Shown here one piece after another: positions 6,348 through 6,558 of a stretch of DNA of 6,558 bases (position 1 is its first letter; every line of letters begins with the position of its first letter). This stretch comes from Bacillota bacterium (lineage in GTDB: Bacteria; Bacillota; Clostridia; Oscillospirales; Ruminococcaceae). The DNA is taken from the NCBI GenBank assembly GCA_023451415.1, contig JAEXZK010000161.1, forward strand, positions 1-6,558, read 5' to 3'. Position numbers and translations under genes: made by a program. The notes under the pieces are model-generated. The model did not search any database, was not told the origin of the DNA, and worked only from the letters and a program-made list of their open reading frames with translations.

Positions 6348-6379
6348 AAGTAAAATAAAGAAGGGAAGTATCAATCGGT

Positions 6380-6558
6380 ATGGATAAAAAAATTCCCACA
6401 ACCCTTAAGCACAAACCGGTGTTTGTCTGTGAGGATTATGAGAAGATAGACGGCCGCCAGTATGCGGGCAACTCCGACGCCAAAGGGCTTTCCCTGGGGC
6501 TGGCCCAATGGAGCGACCGCGGGAAGCTGGATATTTCCGCCAAGGTGTGGCGGTACAC
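6380..6558 (+). CDS. Small conserved hypothetical protein (possibly DUF6530), 3' partial
   Basis: ATG at 6380 follows a purine-rich ribosome site (AAGAAGGGAAG, ending about 11 bases upstream) and a strong promoter. The visible 59 residues run to the window end without a stop. The sequence is soluble-looking: MDKKIPTTLKHKPVFVCEDY, then a K-I-D-G-R stretch, AGNSDAKGLSLGLAQW, and LDISAKVWRY. There is no signal peptide or membrane segment. The phrases NSDAKGLSLGLAQWS and LDISAKVWR match my recollection of a small clostridial family of unknown function (DUF6530), but I cannot verify that here. GC rises along the gene (33/60 in 6421-6480, 38/60 in 6481-6540), unlike the AT-rich promoter. It is divergent from the MATE gene; no functional link is shown. 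The function is unknown. Confidence 0.75.
   Translation, partial: MDKKIPTTLKHKPVFVCEDYEKIDGRQYAGNSDAKGLSLGLAQWSDRGKLDISAKVWRY

Overview
The window looks like chromosomal DNA from a high-GC member of the Clostridia. The best guess is an Oscillospiraceae-type gut anaerobe of the Flavonifractor/Lawsonibacter/Intestinimonas kind. This rests on the GC- and Pro/Ala/Arg-rich coding style, an EF-G paralogue and a MepA-like MATE protein of the type seen in that group, and good sigma-A promoters with purine-rich ribosome sites. The placement is inference; no rRNA or marker gene is present to settle it.

Layout, left to right. (1) Positions 1-2247 (+) carry the 3' part of a membrane protein gene whose true start lies upstream of the window. 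The protein has a long charged, proline-rich N-terminal tail followed by an eight-helix heavy-metal (P1B) P-type ATPase fold. Nearly every catalytic residue of that fold is replaced, so it reads as a pseudo-ATPase. A terminator hairpin follows. (2) Positions 2502-4589 (+) encode a stand-alone EF-G paralogue (about 695 aa) with its own promoter (TTGTCA-N17-TATAAT), a short leader hairpin and a probable TTG start. A strong terminator follows at 4644-4676. (3) Positions 4773-6089 (-) encode a MepA-like MATE efflux protein convergent with the EF-G gene. It is clearly less GC-rich than the two genes to its left, which suggests horizontal acquisition. (4) Positions 6102-6379 form a divergent regulatory region. 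Leftward, a near-consensus promoter is separated from the MATE gene by an intrinsic terminator hairpin, so the transporter looks controlled by transcription attenuation. Rightward, a perfectly spaced TTGACA-N17-TAATAT promoter overlaps an AT-rich palindrome that looks like a repressor operator. (5) From 6380 (+) starts a small conserved hypothetical gene (perhaps DUF6530) cut off by the window end.

The genes do not form one pathway. The pseudo-ATPase and EF-G genes are separated by a terminator and a new promoter, and the MATE and small hypothetical genes share only an intergenic control region. The most interesting items are the catalytically dead P-type ATPase and the densely regulated MATE/hypothetical divergent region. 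No CRISPR array, tRNA, rRNA, transposase or integrase was seen.
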